Assembly (NCBI RefSeq): GCF_900215605.1
Contig: NZ_OBEL01000001.1
Location: 1,860,001-1,924,000 of the forward strand
Direction: 5' to 3'
Source: Cohaesibacter gelatinilyticus
GTDB taxonomy: Bacteria; Pseudomonadota; Alphaproteobacteria; Rhizobiales; Cohaesibacteraceae
Length of the DNA stretch: 64,000 nt
A program made the position numbers and the translations under genes. The notes beneath the pieces are model-generated. The model searched no databases, was not told where the DNA came from, and worked only from the letters and a program-made list of their open reading frames with translations. Shown here in pieces: positions 1-9,566 of this stretch; the stretch's first letter is position 1, and each line of letters starts with the position of its first letter.

Positions 1-1
1 C

Positions 2-73
2 CTGACACAAGAGCTTCTGGCAGTATCCGGCGAAGTCATCAGCCGCTTTGAGAAAAACCAGGCAGAAAAATAA
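2..73 (+). CDS. C-terminal end of an unidentified protein (partial)
   Basis: An open frame enters from the left edge and ends at a TAA at 71-73, giving the last 23 residues (ending in FEKNQAEK). The amphipathic pattern is compatible with the C-terminus of a methyl-accepting chemotaxis protein, but 23 residues cannot prove that. It converges on the DUF2336 gene on the opposite strand. Confidence 0.3.
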   Translation: MTQELLAVSGEVISRFEKNQAEK

Positions 74-157
74 CTACACCTGACATTGTCATGAGAATCA
101 AAAAACCGGATACAGTCCAGTTTTCTATGCAGACAGCAAGTGTGCAATTCAATTCTA

Positions 158-1312
158 TCAAGCGGCTTGACTATTCTGCAGGGCAAGCCGCATATCTCTT
201 GCTTCATCCCGCGCAATCTGCATCGCAAAGCGTCGCAATAACGCGTGCAATTCATCCATCTCATCGTCATGTACCATGTGAGAGTAAGATGTAAGAATAC
301 GATCAACCATTTGACGGGCAAAACGAGAGCGAGACACAGCCGGGTCCAGTTCTTCCAGCAAATCGTGATAAGCCTGCAAAGCCGCAACAATGGCAGGGGC
401 AACCGCATCACCAATACCAGCTTTCTGACAGATTGCAGAAACCACACTCGGACTGGCATCATAAACACAATCACGAATGCGCTTTTCTGAAAGATTAGTC
501 AGGCTTTTCAATGCCACAACGAACAGATCGACATTGCCCATACAAAGACCACGCACCAGAATATCTGCGGTCAACTGGCCTGACAGTCGCAAATGCTCAA
601 CCAATGCATATAGATCCTCTCCGCTGGCTGAAAAAGCAAGATCGACTGTCGCTTTATCGCAGGCATCCTTCACCAAGGTGGTGCGCTTCTCGGAGCTGAT
701 GAAGGTTTTCACCAAAGCAAGTTGCTCCAATGCATCACCAAGCTGAACGATCAGGGACTGACGAATATCCACTGGCAAACCATCCAATGACAATAATGTG
801 GTGCGCATGTCAGCTTCGGTACCGAAGCGTTCGGCCATCCGCCGCAAACTAAAAGTCGTCACTTGTGCCCCAACATTGGCAAGAATGGCCAGACAAGCAG
901 CCTTCCCGCCAACTTCGGCCAGTGCCGCTGCCAGTGACGCACTCACTGATGGGCGCACTGCAATAGCGCATTGGGCACGATCTGACCCATGGGCAGCAAT
1001 ATCCACCAGATCGCCATCCAGCAAGATAGGTGAGCGCTGCAAAACTGGCTCTGCAACAGAATCAAGATCTTGAGCAAGTGACAGCACCACATGATGGGGA
1101 GCATGAGGGCTGGAGGCCAAAGCATCAGACAATGCACCACGCACCAATGGAGACGAGTCATCAAGCAGAAGTGTGAGAGCTGTTTCAGCAGCTTCTTGCT
1201 CGGCTCTTTCCATTTCAGAATATAGATAGGCACGAGCAAGCGCAGAGGTTGCCTCTGCACGGCGTGTCACTGGTGCGGTTTCTATCCAGGAGAGAAACTT
1301 GGCTACGATCAT
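158..1312 (-). CDS. DUF2336 domain-containing protein
   Basis: This 384-residue, nearly all-helical protein matches the alphaproteobacterial DUF2336 family in length and in its repeated Ala/Leu-rich helical hairpins, which resemble HEAT repeats (for example DSSPLVRGALSDALASS near residue 55). There is no signal peptide or membrane segment, so it is probably cytosolic. The biochemical function of the family is not established. Its N-terminus follows closely on the usual start MIVAKFLSWIE. It is followed upstream, on the same strand, by a lytic transglycosylase gene, but the 155-bp gap between them suggests separate promoters. Confidence 0.75.
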   Translation of the reverse strand: MIVAKFLSWIETAPVTRRAEATSALARAYLYSEMERAEQEAAETALTLLLDDSSPLVRGALSDALASSPHAPHHVVLSLAQDLDSVAEPVLQRSPILLDGDLVDIAAHGSDRAQCAIAVRPSVSASLAAALAEVGGKAACLAILANVGAQVTTFSLRRMAERFGTEADMRTTLLSLDGLPVDIRQSLIVQLGDALEQLALVKTFISSEKRTTLVKDACDKATVDLAFSASGEDLYALVEHLRLSGQLTADILVRGLCMGNVDLFVVALKSLTNLSEKRIRDCVYDASPSVVSAICQKAGIGDAVAPAIVAALQAYHDLLEELDPAVSRSRFARQMVDRILTSYSHMVHDDEMDELHALLRRFAMQIARDEARDMRLALQNSQAA

Positions 1313-1467
1313 CCCGAAAGTCCTTGAGCTGCTGTACTAACACCATTGTGGATCAGCAACCCTTAACGATCAGTTCACCATGTTTGTTAATTTCCGCTGG
1401 CTGAATTTTCACCCCAATAAAGCGCAGAAAACAAAGTGCTCTGCTTTTGAAAAGAATGGGGATACGT

Positions 1468-2619
1468 TCACCCCTTGGGTTTATCAGAAATCTGTGTACC
1501 ACTCAGAAATTGTGTCAGATCGATTGCACCGACACCCCCTTCTGCTCCAGGTACGCGTGTTTCACGCAGAACCGCATCCTTGGCCCCTTCCATCAGTTCA
1601 GCAAAACGCTGACCAGCATGAGCCAATCCCGCAGGTTTTGGCTTCGGCACAACAGGAATCTCGCCTTCACGGGATATTGTCAATTCATCTGGCAACAAAT
1701 TCACCGGTGCAGGAGAGATTGAGGATCCGTGATTAGTGATCTCATCGCTTGCATTCACGGAAGACTTTGTAATGCTCTCCGGTTGGGAATAGCGTGAACG
1801 CCTGCCGCCTGCCGCCGCAACATCCGATGCCTCCAGCTCACCTCCATAACGGCTCCGTCGAACCGGAGATGTGTCCAATTGAGACATAAAAGACACCAAT
1901 TCGGAGTTTTTCTTGCGAAACCGATCACCAAGATTGTCAACATATTGCAAGGGTTGAACATTGGCTTGCACCAAGCGACTATCAGATCTTGCAAATTCGG
2001 CACCATTGGGCACGGTTGCTACCAGATTATCATAAACCTCACGTACACTCTTGGCCTGTCCATTCTTATGATAGAAAACACCTTTATTGGCCTGAGCCTG
2101 ACTGGGAAAGGCTCGATAAGCAGCAACTTCCGGTCGACTCTCCGACAATCCGATCAATTTGGCGCTACCCTTTGCCCCCAAAAAGTGCGCTGCGTAAAGC
2201 TCACCATTCTTTGGTTTACGCCCCAAAGCACCGGTCAATTGCTCTTCATTCTTCTGAGCATAGGCCCCAGCCATCAGCGCTGATACCTTCGGATCCTTAC
2301 GCATGTTGAGAATTTCCCGCCGCTCGGAACGATCGGGAACAACGTAATTCTCACCAACTTTGCGAATTTTATTGGCAACATGCTGAAACCCGAGAGACGG
2401 CCCCGCCTCCTTCATTGTCTCCAACCATGTGCTCTCAATAAATTGGAAAAGACCGGTCGCAGAAGAAGTGGGAGCTTTGGCATCTGAACGCAATCCGCTC
2501 TCGCGCTTCGCAGTTGCCAGAAGAAAGTCAAAATTGGCACCCGTCGCTCTGCTCGCTTCGGCAAAAACCGCATCAAAACGATTGGTCGTTGCTATCGGGG
2601 AGGATACGGAAGATACCAA
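1468..2619 (-). CDS. Lytic transglycosylase (SLT domain) protein
   Basis: A 383-residue protein with a soluble lytic transglycosylase fold in its first 200 residues. The predicted catalytic glutamate is E40 in TAKRESGLRSDAKA, followed by the GLFQF motif near residue 56 and an AAHFLG motif near residue 144, all typical of peptidoglycan-cleaving SLT enzymes. The C-terminal half (about 200-383) is Ser/Pro-rich and looks disordered. No signal peptide is visible, which is common in this group; some relatives act in flagellar or secretion-system assembly, but no such genes are adjacent. The reaction would be cleavage of the MurNAc-GlcNAc bond with 1,6-anhydro product formation. Confidence 0.8.
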   Translation of the reverse strand: MVSSVSSPIATTNRFDAVFAEASRATGANFDFLLATAKRESGLRSDAKAPTSSATGLFQFIESTWLETMKEAGPSLGFQHVANKIRKVGENYVVPDRSERREILNMRKDPKVSALMAGAYAQKNEEQLTGALGRKPKNGELYAAHFLGAKGSAKLIGLSESRPEVAAYRAFPSQAQANKGVFYHKNGQAKSVREVYDNLVATVPNGAEFARSDSRLVQANVQPLQYVDNLGDRFRKKNSELVSFMSQLDTSPVRRSRYGGELEASDVAAAGGRRSRYSQPESITKSSVNASDEITNHGSSISPAPVNLLPDELTISREGEIPVVPKPKPAGLAHAGQRFAELMEGAKDAVLRETRVPGAEGGVGAIDLTQFLSGTQISDKPKG

Positions 2620-2820
2620 ATCAGATCTCCAATAAGATCAGCGACAGCCCAACAAGACAGCCACGATTCTCTACGGTTACTATTCATTAACAAATGTGAA
2701 GAAATATGGTTAATCTTCCATTAACAATTACGATCCATCGCTTTTGCAAGACCAATCACTACCAGAAAATTCGCAGAATTCCTCAATAACACCAAAAGCT
2801 CATTGCCTTACACTTCTACT

Positions 2821-2830
2821 TTTACGTAAA
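2821..2830. promoter_or_regulatory. Palindrome TTTACGTAAA upstream of the MaoC/CitE pair
   Basis: A perfect 10-bp palindrome lies 27 bp before the MaoC start codon, just before a good ribosome binding site (AAAGGGAG at about 2841-2848). ACGTAA-type half sites are used by several regulators of acyl-CoA and branched-chain catabolism (for example LiuR in proteobacteria). That assignment is inference from motif shape only. Confidence 0.3.
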
Positions 2831-2856
2831 CTGCGCCAAACGAAAGGGAGATCTAT

Positions 2857-3312
2857 ATGCCTGGCCTGTATTTTGAAGAATTTGAAGTTGGCGCCACCAT
2901 CAATCACGAACTGACCCGTACCGTGACTGAAATGGACAATATGCTTTTTTCCAACATGACGCTGAACCCCCAGCCTCTGCATATTGATGCCAATTTCTGC
3001 AAGACCCAAACCGAGTGGGGGCAACCATTGATGAACAGCCTCTTCACGCTAGGCCTGATGATCGGAATTTCTGTGAATGACACAACCATCGGCACGACCA
3101 TTGGCAATCTGGGCATGACCGATGTCTTCTTCCCTCATCCGCTTTATCAGGGCGACTCAATACGGGTTGAAACAACAATCAAGGACAAGCGCCTGTCCAA
3201 ATCCCGTCCAACGGCTGGCATCGTAACCTTTGAACATCGTGCCTATAATCAGGACGATGTTCTGGTCGCCAAATGCACACGTCAGGCTTTCATGAAAACG
3301 AAGGATGCCTGA
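2857..3312 (+). CDS. MaoC family dehydratase
   Basis: A 151-residue single hot-dog domain protein of the MaoC type. The active-site loop reads NPQPLHID near residues 36-43. The His of R-specific enoyl-CoA hydratases is present, but the usual Asp of the D-x-N-P-x-H motif is Asn, as in the subgroup with N-x-QPLH. It probably adds or removes water on a CoA thioester. The next gene, a CitE-like lyase, starts 1 bp after its stop, so the two are co-translated and likely act on consecutive intermediates such as beta-methylmalyl- or mesaconyl-type CoA esters. The exact substrate is not evident. Confidence 0.8.
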   Translation: MPGLYFEEFEVGATINHELTRTVTEMDNMLFSNMTLNPQPLHIDANFCKTQTEWGQPLMNSLFTLGLMIGISVNDTTIGTTIGNLGMTDVFFPHPLYQGDSIRVETTIKDKRLSKSRPTAGIVTFEHRAYNQDDVLVAKCTRQAFMKTKDA

Positions 3313-3313
3313 T

Positions 3314-4201
3314 ATGCGCTCATATCTTTTCGTTCCCGGAGACAGCGAGAAAAAGCTTGCAAAGGGATTGGGATCCGAAGCCGATGTTCTACTGATTGAT
3401 CTGGAAGATTCCGTCGCATTATCCAATAAGGCTGAAGCACGCAAGATTGCCGCCGCCTTCGTCAAAACCAATCGTGATCAGAAAGACCGCCCTCTTCTCT
3501 TCGTGCGCGTCAACGCTTTGGACACCGGACTGACCGATGAAGATTTGACCGAAATTATCCCGGCAGCACCAGATGGCATCATGGTACCCAAGACTCTCTC
3601 AGGTCAATGCATCACCCGGATTGATGCCAAGGTGACAGCACAGGAAGCCCTGGCGGGCATTCCGGAAGGTTCCATTAAATTGATGGCAGTGGCAACTGAA
3701 ACCGCCAGTTCTATATTCACACTTGGAACCTATGGCGGCTCAAGTTCACGTCTGTCCGCTCTCACTTGGGGCGCGGAAGATCTCTCGGCTGACCTGGGCG
3801 CAGAAACCAATAAGGACGATGATGGCAATCTCACCAGTCCCTATAAGCTGGTGCGCGAACTTTGCCTCTTTGGGTCTGTCGCAGCCGGGGTTCAACCAGT
3901 CGATTCCATCTATGCAAATTTCCGTGATATGGACGGCTTGCGTGCTGAGGCCACAACCGCCCGACGAGATGGCTACACCGGCAAAATGGCAATTCATCCG
4001 GCACAGGTTTCTATCATCAATGACGTCTTCACCCCATCAGACCTCGCCATCAGTCAAGCAAAACGCATCATCGCGGCTTTTGGCGACGCAGGAGATATCG
4101 GGGTGATTGGACTGGATGGCGAGATGCTGGATCGACCACATCTGCGTCGCGCAGAAACTGTGCTTCAACGAGCAAAATCAGCAGGAATTTCAGTCGATTA
4201 A
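3314..4201 (+). CDS. CitE/HpcH-type CoA ester lyase
   Basis: A member of the HpcH/HpaI and citrate-lyase beta family, 295 residues. Recognisable motifs are SYLFVPGDS at the N-terminus, LIDLEDSVA (metal-binding Glu/Asp region), ATETASSIF, and WGAEDLSADLG, ending with KMAIHPAQV. It should catalyse retro-Claisen or aldol cleavage of a CoA ester (malyl-, methylmalyl- or citramalyl-CoA class) with Mg2+. I chose ATG 3314 because AAGGA sits 8 to 9 bases before it and the family begins with MRSYLF. An ATG at 3305 overlapping the MaoC gene is the alternative. A bidirectional terminator follows at 4313. Confidence 0.85.
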   Translation: MRSYLFVPGDSEKKLAKGLGSEADVLLIDLEDSVALSNKAEARKIAAAFVKTNRDQKDRPLLFVRVNALDTGLTDEDLTEIIPAAPDGIMVPKTLSGQCITRIDAKVTAQEALAGIPEGSIKLMAVATETASSIFTLGTYGGSSSRLSALTWGAEDLSADLGAETNKDDDGNLTSPYKLVRELCLFGSVAAGVQPVDSIYANFRDMDGLRAEATTARRDGYTGKMAIHPAQVSIINDVFTPSDLAISQAKRIIAAFGDAGDIGVIGLDGEMLDRPHLRRAETVLQRAKSAGISVD

Positions 4202-4210
4202 AACTATTTT

Positions 4211-4255
4211 TTGAATCAAAATCTGCACACTAAACAGATCTTGAATCAAAATCTG
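4211..4255. repeat. Short direct repeat TTGAATCAAAATCTG
   Basis: The 15-mer occurs exactly twice, at 4211-4225 and 4241-4255, a 30-bp period, in the gap after the lyase gene. A third weaker copy of TGAATCAA follows at about 4263. It is probably a local duplication; no function is visible. Confidence 0.6.
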
Positions 4256-4312
4256 AACTAACTGAATCAATTTATTCAGAATCGACCAAAATCATTTCCG
4301 CTCCAAACAGAT

Positions 4313-4342
4313 AAGGCCCGAAGATTTCTCTTCGGGCCTTTT
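4313..4342. terminator. Bidirectional intrinsic terminator
   Basis: A perfect 12-bp stem (AAGGCCCGAAGA with TCTTCGGGCCTT), a TTTC loop and short T/A runs on both sides, placed between two convergent genes (lyase and flavin reductase). Confidence 0.85.
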
Positions 4343-4372
4343 CAACACCAATGGCAACAAGATTGGTACAGT

Positions 4373-4969
4373 TTATTTCGGTCGCTCGATTGAGAAGACC
4401 GCATCAACCACCGAATAGTCCTTATACCCCAATCGAGCCAGAGGTTTGAGTTTGGTGATATCGACGATCCCCTCGACAATCATTTCATCCTTGATGAAAA
4501 TCCCCATCACCTCACCCAGAACCATCTGATAAGGCGTTTCAATATTCTCATACCGATCCAGCCTGATGACTTCGAGCAGACGACATTCCATCACGACCGG
4601 GCTCTCTGCAACACAGGGTGCAGCAATCAACCGACAGTCCCGCTTGGTCAGACCGGCAAGCTCAAACTCGTCGACATCCGCTTCAACCATAGCAGCTGAC
4701 GCATTCATCGCATTGCGCAGATCATAGCTGGCAAGATTACAAGCAAACTCACCACTATCCTCGATATTGGCCAGACTGTCTTTGCGTCCTTGCGACGAAA
4801 ACATCACGATATTCGGTTGAGATGAGATGGCATTAAAAAAGCTATAGGGAGCCAGATTGGCCACACCATCAGCCCCCTGCGTACTGATCCAGCCAATGGG
4901 ACGCGGTGCCACCAAGGCCTTGAAAGGATCATGCGGCAAACCATGCGCTTCATTTGTGCGATAGAACAT
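4373..4969 (-). CDS. Flavin reductase family protein
   Basis: A 198-residue protein of the flavin reductase-like (DIM6/NTAB) split-barrel family: APRPIGWIST near residue 25 and APYSFFNAIS near residue 43 are the FMN-binding signatures. It likely reduces or binds FMN using NAD(P)H. The ATG at 4969-4967 overlaps the stop of the upstream nitroreductase gene by one base (TGATG), so the two are translationally coupled; the TTG one codon upstream is less likely. Together with the nitroreductase it forms a small flavoenzyme operon whose substrate is unknown. Confidence 0.85.
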   Translation of the reverse strand: MFYRTNEAHGLPHDPFKALVAPRPIGWISTQGADGVANLAPYSFFNAISSQPNIVMFSSQGRKDSLANIEDSGEFACNLASYDLRNAMNASAAMVEADVDEFELAGLTKRDCRLIAAPCVAESPVVMECRLLEVIRLDRYENIETPYQMVLGEVMGIFIKDEMIVEGIVDITKLKPLARLGYKDYSVVDAVFSIERPK

Positions 4970-5538
4970 CAATCACCCCAAGTCTGGACGATCTGAGAAA
5001 GATCCGGGCGAGGACGCTCACTCTTTGGTGCTTCCGGTGTACCGATATGAATGAAGCCCGCAATACGCTCTCCATCTTCCAAACCAAGATCAGCCAGTAT
5101 CTTCTCATCAAATGCATACCATTCGGTGAGCCATTGAGCCGAATAGCCTTCCGCATGCGCTGCATGGACCAGGTTCATGCAAACAGCGCCAGCAGACAGC
5201 ACTTGCTCCCATTCTGGTGCCTTGTTGGTATCCTTGATGATAGAGACCACACCAATCACCATCGGCGCACGAACAAAACGCTCCCGCTCCAACTTCAAAC
5301 GAGCTTCGTCAGCAATAGGCTCAATTTCTTTCCAGCGCGCTTCCAGCAAATCACCAAGTCGCTTGCATCCAGCCTCACTGAACTTGATCAAGCGCCAAGG
5401 TTCCAGCTTTTTATGATCCGGCGCACGAACGGCCGCCGTCAAAATACGCTCCAACTGCTCATCCGACGGAGCAGGAGCACCCAAAAATGCTGCTGGCAAG
5501 GTTCGTCTCGCCAGCAGATAATCCATTACTTCAGACAT
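4969..5538 (-). CDS. Nitroreductase family protein (YdjA-like)
   Basis: A 189-residue FMN-dependent nitroreductase-fold protein. The N-terminal LLARRTLPA region and AAVRAPDHKKLEPWRLI give the FMN phosphate-binding Arg and the APDHxxLxPWR signature of the YdjA group. C-terminal GFIHIGTPEAP is also typical. YdjA-like proteins are minimal nitroreductases of uncertain physiological substrate. It is the first gene of a two-gene operon with the flavin reductase. The 290-bp gap upstream (5539-5828) separates it from a divergent secreted-protein gene and must hold promoters for both. Confidence 0.85.
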   Translation of the reverse strand: MSEVMDYLLARRTLPAAFLGAPAPSDEQLERILTAAVRAPDHKKLEPWRLIKFSEAGCKRLGDLLEARWKEIEPIADEARLKLERERFVRAPMVIGVVSIIKDTNKAPEWEQVLSAGAVCMNLVHAAHAEGYSAQWLTEWYAFDEKILADLGLEDGERIAGFIHIGTPEAPKSERPRPDLSQIVQTWGD

Positions 5539-5828
5539 TGAGATTGTTTCCTCAAGTATTATCCGGTCCTCAACTGCACCATAGGGGAGCCATGCTTACG
5601 TGAAAAGACGGATCGCCGATATAATTATGGCAATTCCATTTCATAAAACCATTCAAGTACGATCCATGACTGTCTTGGTCGCCAGGATCCCAAAATCCAC
5701 AGTCCACAGACAATATTCCTGATCTCAATCCGCCCTTGCCCCCAAAATACCATGGTCTTTCTGTTCAATATGCATTAACCAAGAAGGTGCGAGTCAAACC
5801 AGTAACATTCGTGAATATCAGGGGACCA

Positions 5829-7046
5829 ATGGCGGCAATGGTCGGATTACAAATACAATCAGCCTATCAAAAATTGATTATCCCAATAATCTGTCTGTGC
5901 ATCATCCTCGGCTCAGCTGTCTCAAGTACGGCCCAGTCAAACAATGCCCCCATGAATCTGGGCAATATCTTGCAAAAGAAGACCAGAGGAGCACCGCCTC
6001 CGCGTTCTTATCTGAAGTTGCCCAAAGAACTGGCACCACCAAAACCCAAAGCAGCAAGGACAACAGATTCAGCATCACCAGATGCTCCGAACCAGTCATC
6101 TGACAACCAACAGGCCATTGGTACAGAAACAGATACCCTTGCTGATAGTGCAACAGCTTCCATAGACCAGAACTCAAATTTGTCCGAGACAGCATCCGAA
6201 CAAACACCACCCAGCACCCAGCAAGCTGCACCAACACAAACCGTCGCAACAAAGACTCCACAAATTCAGCCAGGTGGTATAGCACGCATTCAATTGGCGG
6301 CTTTTTTGACCCAGACTGGCCAACCACTTCAACGCGGCATGAATTGGCGTATCTTTGAAGAGAAGAAAGACGACAAAGGCCGCATGCCGATGATTCACAA
6401 CAGTGATGGTGGCGCATTGGAGCTGGACCTCAAACCCGGCCGCTATATCGTCTATGCAGGATATGGTTACGCCAATTTGACCAAACGCATCATTCTGCCC
6501 AAAGCTGGTGACTATAGCGAAAGCTTCATCCTGCAAGCTGGTGGCCTACGACTTGCTGCTGTAGCTGCAGGTGACATTCGCCTCGATGGCAGCTTGCTTC
6601 GTTTCAATATCTATACCAAACCAAATGCTGATGGCAGCCAACAACTGATTGCTCCCAATATTCAGAGTAATCAGGTGGTCAAACTGACCGAAGGCACGTA
6701 TCACATTGTCTCATCTTATGGCGATGCCAATGCCAAGGTGCGTGGTGATGTGGAAGTGCAGGCAGGTGATCTGGTGACAGTGACCATGATTCACAATGCA
6801 GCAAAGGTTACACTACGCCTGGTATCCGAGCCCGGCGGCGAAGCTTTGGCCAACACGGTATGGACCGTTCTCACCCCTGGTGGAGATCTGGTCAAACGTG
6901 CCATTGGTGCCTTTCCGACCCTTGCTCTTGCCGCAGGCGACTATACCGCCATAGCCAAGCAGGGAGAGGAAATCTATAACCGCGATTTTGCAGTGGATGC
7001 GGGCCTTAACCGTGACATCGAAGTGCTGGCTATCAAAGCGCAGTAA
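5829..7046 (+). CDS. Secreted beta-sandwich repeat protein, unknown function
   Basis: I do not recognise a named family. The start at 5829 is chosen because GGGGA lies just before it and it puts a good signal peptide first (hydrophobic stretch at about residues 17-33, cleavage near SSTAQS). After a Pro/Thr/Gln-rich linker (about 40-135) there are three similar beta-rich modules, each with a P-G-x-Y-x-V or E-G-T-Y-H-I-type strand followed by a glycine turn (LKPGRYIVYAGYGYAN, LTEGTYHIVSSYGDAN, LAAGDYTAIAKQGEE). This resembles carboxypeptidase-regulatory or PEGA-like surface modules. It is probably periplasmic or outer-surface. The frame is also open upstream to 5736, but that part looks non-coding. 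Confidence 0.65.
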   Translation: MAAMVGLQIQSAYQKLIIPIICLCIILGSAVSSTAQSNNAPMNLGNILQKKTRGAPPPRSYLKLPKELAPPKPKAARTTDSASPDAPNQSSDNQQAIGTETDTLADSATASIDQNSNLSETASEQTPPSTQQAAPTQTVATKTPQIQPGGIARIQLAAFLTQTGQPLQRGMNWRIFEEKKDDKGRMPMIHNSDGGALELDLKPGRYIVYAGYGYANLTKRIILPKAGDYSESFILQAGGLRLAAVAAGDIRLDGSLLRFNIYTKPNADGSQQLIAPNIQSNQVVKLTEGTYHIVSSYGDANAKVRGDVEVQAGDLVTVTMIHNAAKVTLRLVSEPGGEALANTVWTVLTPGGDLVKRAIGAFPTLALAAGDYTAIAKQGEEIYNRDFAVDAGLNRDIEVLAIKAQ

Positions 7047-7122
7047 ACTCCGCAAAACATGGCAGCGTCACCCTGAATCATTTTCCGATCAAATGGATAC
7101 AAGCAATTCTAATACAACAGAA

Positions 7123-7152
7123 AAAGGGCGCAATCTTTGATCACGCCCTTTC
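7123..7152. terminator. Intrinsic terminator (thrS and repeat-protein gene)
   Basis: AAAGGGCG pairs with CGCCCTTT across a 13-base loop. On the minus strand the stem is followed by TTTTTCTG, so it fits the end of thrS best, and it also lies after the convergent gene. Confidence 0.7.
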
Positions 7153-7176
7153 TTGTTGCTGATTTCGAGCAAGAAC

Positions 7177-9138
7177 TTACTCTGCAGCCTCTGCATCAGC
7201 CAGACAGGCATCACGCGCTCGACGAAGATCTGGGGCAATAGCCTCTTCCTGCAACGCGGCGATTGCCTCGTCCAATGACATGGAGGTCTGATGCTTGGAA
7301 CCAAGGCGACGGATAGAAATCGTCCCCTCTTCCGCTTCTTTCATTCCACACACAAACAGGGCCGGAACCTTGGCCAGTGAATGCTCACGAACCTTGTAAT
7401 TGATCTTCTCATTACGAAGATCCAGTTCCACATTCAGCCCAGCTGCCGTCAGCTTCTCTTTCACTTCACGCGCATAGTCATCAGCACCGGAAGTAATGGT
7501 AGCAACAACTACCTGCAAGGGTGCGAGCCATAGTGGGAAGTGACCAGCATAATGCTCGATCAAGATACCGCAGAATCGTTCCAGAGAACCAAACAAGGCA
7601 CGGTGGATCATCACAGGCGATACCTTGTCGCCAGCGGTGTTGATATAGAAGGCACCAAGGCGACCAGGCAGATTCAAATCGACCTGCACGGTACCACATT
7701 GCCAATCACGACCGATTGCATCACGCAATACATACTCCAGTTTCGGACCATAGAAAGCCCCCTCACCCGGATTGAAAGTATAATCCTGACCAGCAGCTTC
7801 CACAGCAGTTTTCAAGGCCGCTTCTGAGGCATCCCACACGTCATCAGATCCAACACGCTTTTCAGGGCGGTCAGAGAATTTGATGCGGATGTCTTCAAAG
7901 CCAAAGTCTTTATAGATGGACATGATCTGCTCGTTCATATCCACGCAGACTTCGGTGATCTGATCTTCAGCAGAAAAGATATGCGCATCATCCTGAGTGA
8001 AGTGACGCACACGCATCATGCCATGCAGAGCACCAGACGGCTCGTAGCGATGCACCTTTCCGAACTCGGCAATCTTCAGCGGCAGGTCACGATAGGATTT
8101 CAAACCATTCTTGAAGATCTGAACATGGCCCGGACAGTTCATTGGCTTACAACAATAAACACGCTCATCCGGGGTCTGAGTGGTGAACATGTTCTCACCA
8201 AACTTCTCCCAGTGACCGGACTGTTCCCAAAGTGTCTTTTCCATCATGTCCGGGCTGTTGACTTCCTTATAGCCCCATTCCTTTTGGCGACGGCGCATGT
8301 AGGCAATCAAAGTCTGGAACAGGGTCCAGCCTTTTTCATGCCAGAAAACGGAACCAGGCGCTTCTTCCTGGAAATGGAACAGATCCATCTCGCGACCGAG
8401 CTTACGGTGATCACGCTTCTCAGCTTCTTCCAGACGATGCAGGTGGGCCTTCAGATCCTTATCAGACGCCCAGGCAGTACCATAGATACGGCTCAACATT
8501 GCATTGTCGGAATCACCACGCCAGTAGGCACCGGCGACCTTCATCAGCTTGAAGGAAGACCCGACCTGTCCGGTGGAAGCCATATGTGGACCACGGCAAA
8601 GGTCCAGCCATTCGCCTTGCTTGTAGATTTTTACATCTTCATCTTCAGGAATAGCGTCGATCAGCTCAACTTTATAATGCTCGCCTTTGGCGGCAAAATA
8701 CTCCTTGGCTTCATTGCGACTCCACACCTCTTTGGTGAAAGGTGCATTACGCTGAATGATCTCTGCCATTTTCTTCTCAATGACAGGCAGATCTTCCATG
8801 GTGAAAGGCTCTTCACGAGCAAAATCATAATAGAAGCCGTTATTAATAACCGGGCCAATGGTAACTTGCGTGCCAGGGAACAATTCCTGCACAGCTTCAG
8901 CCAACACATGAGCCGCATCATGGCGGATCAGTTCCAGCGCATCGTCATCAGTTCGGGTTACAATCTCGATGGCAGCATCGGCAGAAATCGCTTCTGCCAG
9001 ATCGGTCAGCTCACCATCCAGTTTAACAGCAACGGCTTTTTTGGCGAGAGATTTGGAAATACCTGCAGCGACCTCGGCACCGGAGATGCCAGCTTCATAT
9101 TCGCGCACAGATCCATCGGGAAAAGTAAGATTGACCAT
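7177..9138 (-). CDS. thrS: Threonine--tRNA ligase
   Basis: A 653-residue class II synthetase that charges tRNA-Thr. The order is a TGS domain (about 1-62), an editing domain with the H-x3-H pair in [10 protein letters not shown], a catalytic core with the zinc-ligand MNCPGH and the motif 2 [12 protein letters not shown], and a C-terminal anticodon-binding domain. The frame is open to 9201, but ATG 9138 is preceded by AGGAGG at ideal spacing and begins [10 protein letters not shown] as in the family. It is the last gene of a minus-strand run after a NifU-like protein and yidD. Confidence 0.97.
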   Translation of the reverse strand: MVNLTFPDGSVREYEAGISGAEVAAGISKSLAKKAVAVKLDGELTDLAEAISADAAIEIVTRTDDDALELIRHDAAHVLAEAVQELFPGTQVTIGPVINNGFYYDFAREEPFTMEDLPVIEKKMAEIIQRNAPFTKEVWSRNEAKEYFAAKGEHYKVELIDAIPEDEDVKIYKQGEWLDLCRGPHMASTGQVGSSFKLMKVAGAYWRGDSDNAMLSRIYGTAWASDKDLKAHLHRLEEAEKRDHRKLGREMDLFHFQEEAPGSVFWHEKGWTLFQTLIAYMRRRQKEWGYKEVNSPDMMEKTLWEQSGHWEKFGENMFTTQTPDERVYCCKPMNCPGHVQIFKNGLKSYRDLPLKIAEFGKVHRYEPSGALHGMMRVRHFTQDDAHIFSAEDQITEVCVDMNEQIMSIYKDFGFEDIRIKFSDRPEKRVGSDDVWDASEAALKTAVEAAGQDYTFNPGEGAFYGPKLEYVLRDAIGRDWQCGTVQVDLNLPGRLGAFYINTAGDKVSPVMIHRALFGSLERFCGILIEHYAGHFPLWLAPLQVVVATITSGADDYAREVKEKLTAAGLNVELDLRNEKINYKVREHSLAKVPALFVCGMKEAEEGTISIRRLGSKHQTSMSLDEAIAALQEEAIAPDLRRARDACLADAEAAE

Positions 9139-9212
9139 CAAGGTCCTCCTGCTCAACTCCTGCATACAACACAGGTAAGCTAATGTTTCAGTCCAGAACA
9201 AAGCGTTCTGAT

Positions 9213-9563
9213 TCAGTCTTTTGGGATATCCAGCCGGGTTGCCGGATCAATATGGTCCCCATTCCAGAAACCGTAAGACCATGGTTTATACCAGCATGAG
9301 CCGGGAGGCAACAGCTCCGGAACCGGGTCAAATCCGCTCTGTCCCCAAGGATGACACCGCAAAACACGAGAAAGCCCCATCCAGCCTCCAGCCCAGAACC
9401 CAAAGCGCTCTATCGCTTCAACCGTATAGTGAGAGCAGGTCGGTCCATAACGACAGGTTCTCCCCATGAAGGGCGAGAGAAAAATCTGATAAAGCTTGAT
9501 AAAGCCAATGGCCCAATAGCGTGGGCGCAAATAGCACAACAACTGCATGAGGCGCCCGTTCAT
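9213..9563 (-). CDS. yidD: Membrane protein insertion efficiency factor YidD
   Basis: A small (116-residue) YidD family protein. [29 protein letters not shown] and [20 protein letters not shown] are the conserved blocks, including the three cysteines. It assists YidC-dependent insertion of inner-membrane proteins and sits at the membrane through an N-terminal amphipathic helix. It starts 3 bases after the stop of the NifU-like gene. Here it is not beside rpmH/rnpA, the usual place in many bacteria, but the pairing with the NifU-like gene and folE/hisI is common in Hyphomicrobiales. Confidence 0.93.
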   Translation of the reverse strand: MNGRLMQLLCYLRPRYWAIGFIKLYQIFLSPFMGRTCRYGPTCSHYTVEAIERFGFWAGGWMGLSRVLRCHPWGQSGFDPVPELLPPGSCWYKPWSYGFWNGDHIDPATRLDIPKD

Positions 9564-9566
9564 AAC

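Noticed and set aside
7981-9183. Long open frame of 400 residues antisense to thrS
   Set aside because: It lies entirely opposite a confident thrS gene, has no ribosome site or recognisable domain, and its composition is that of a reverse-complement shadow.
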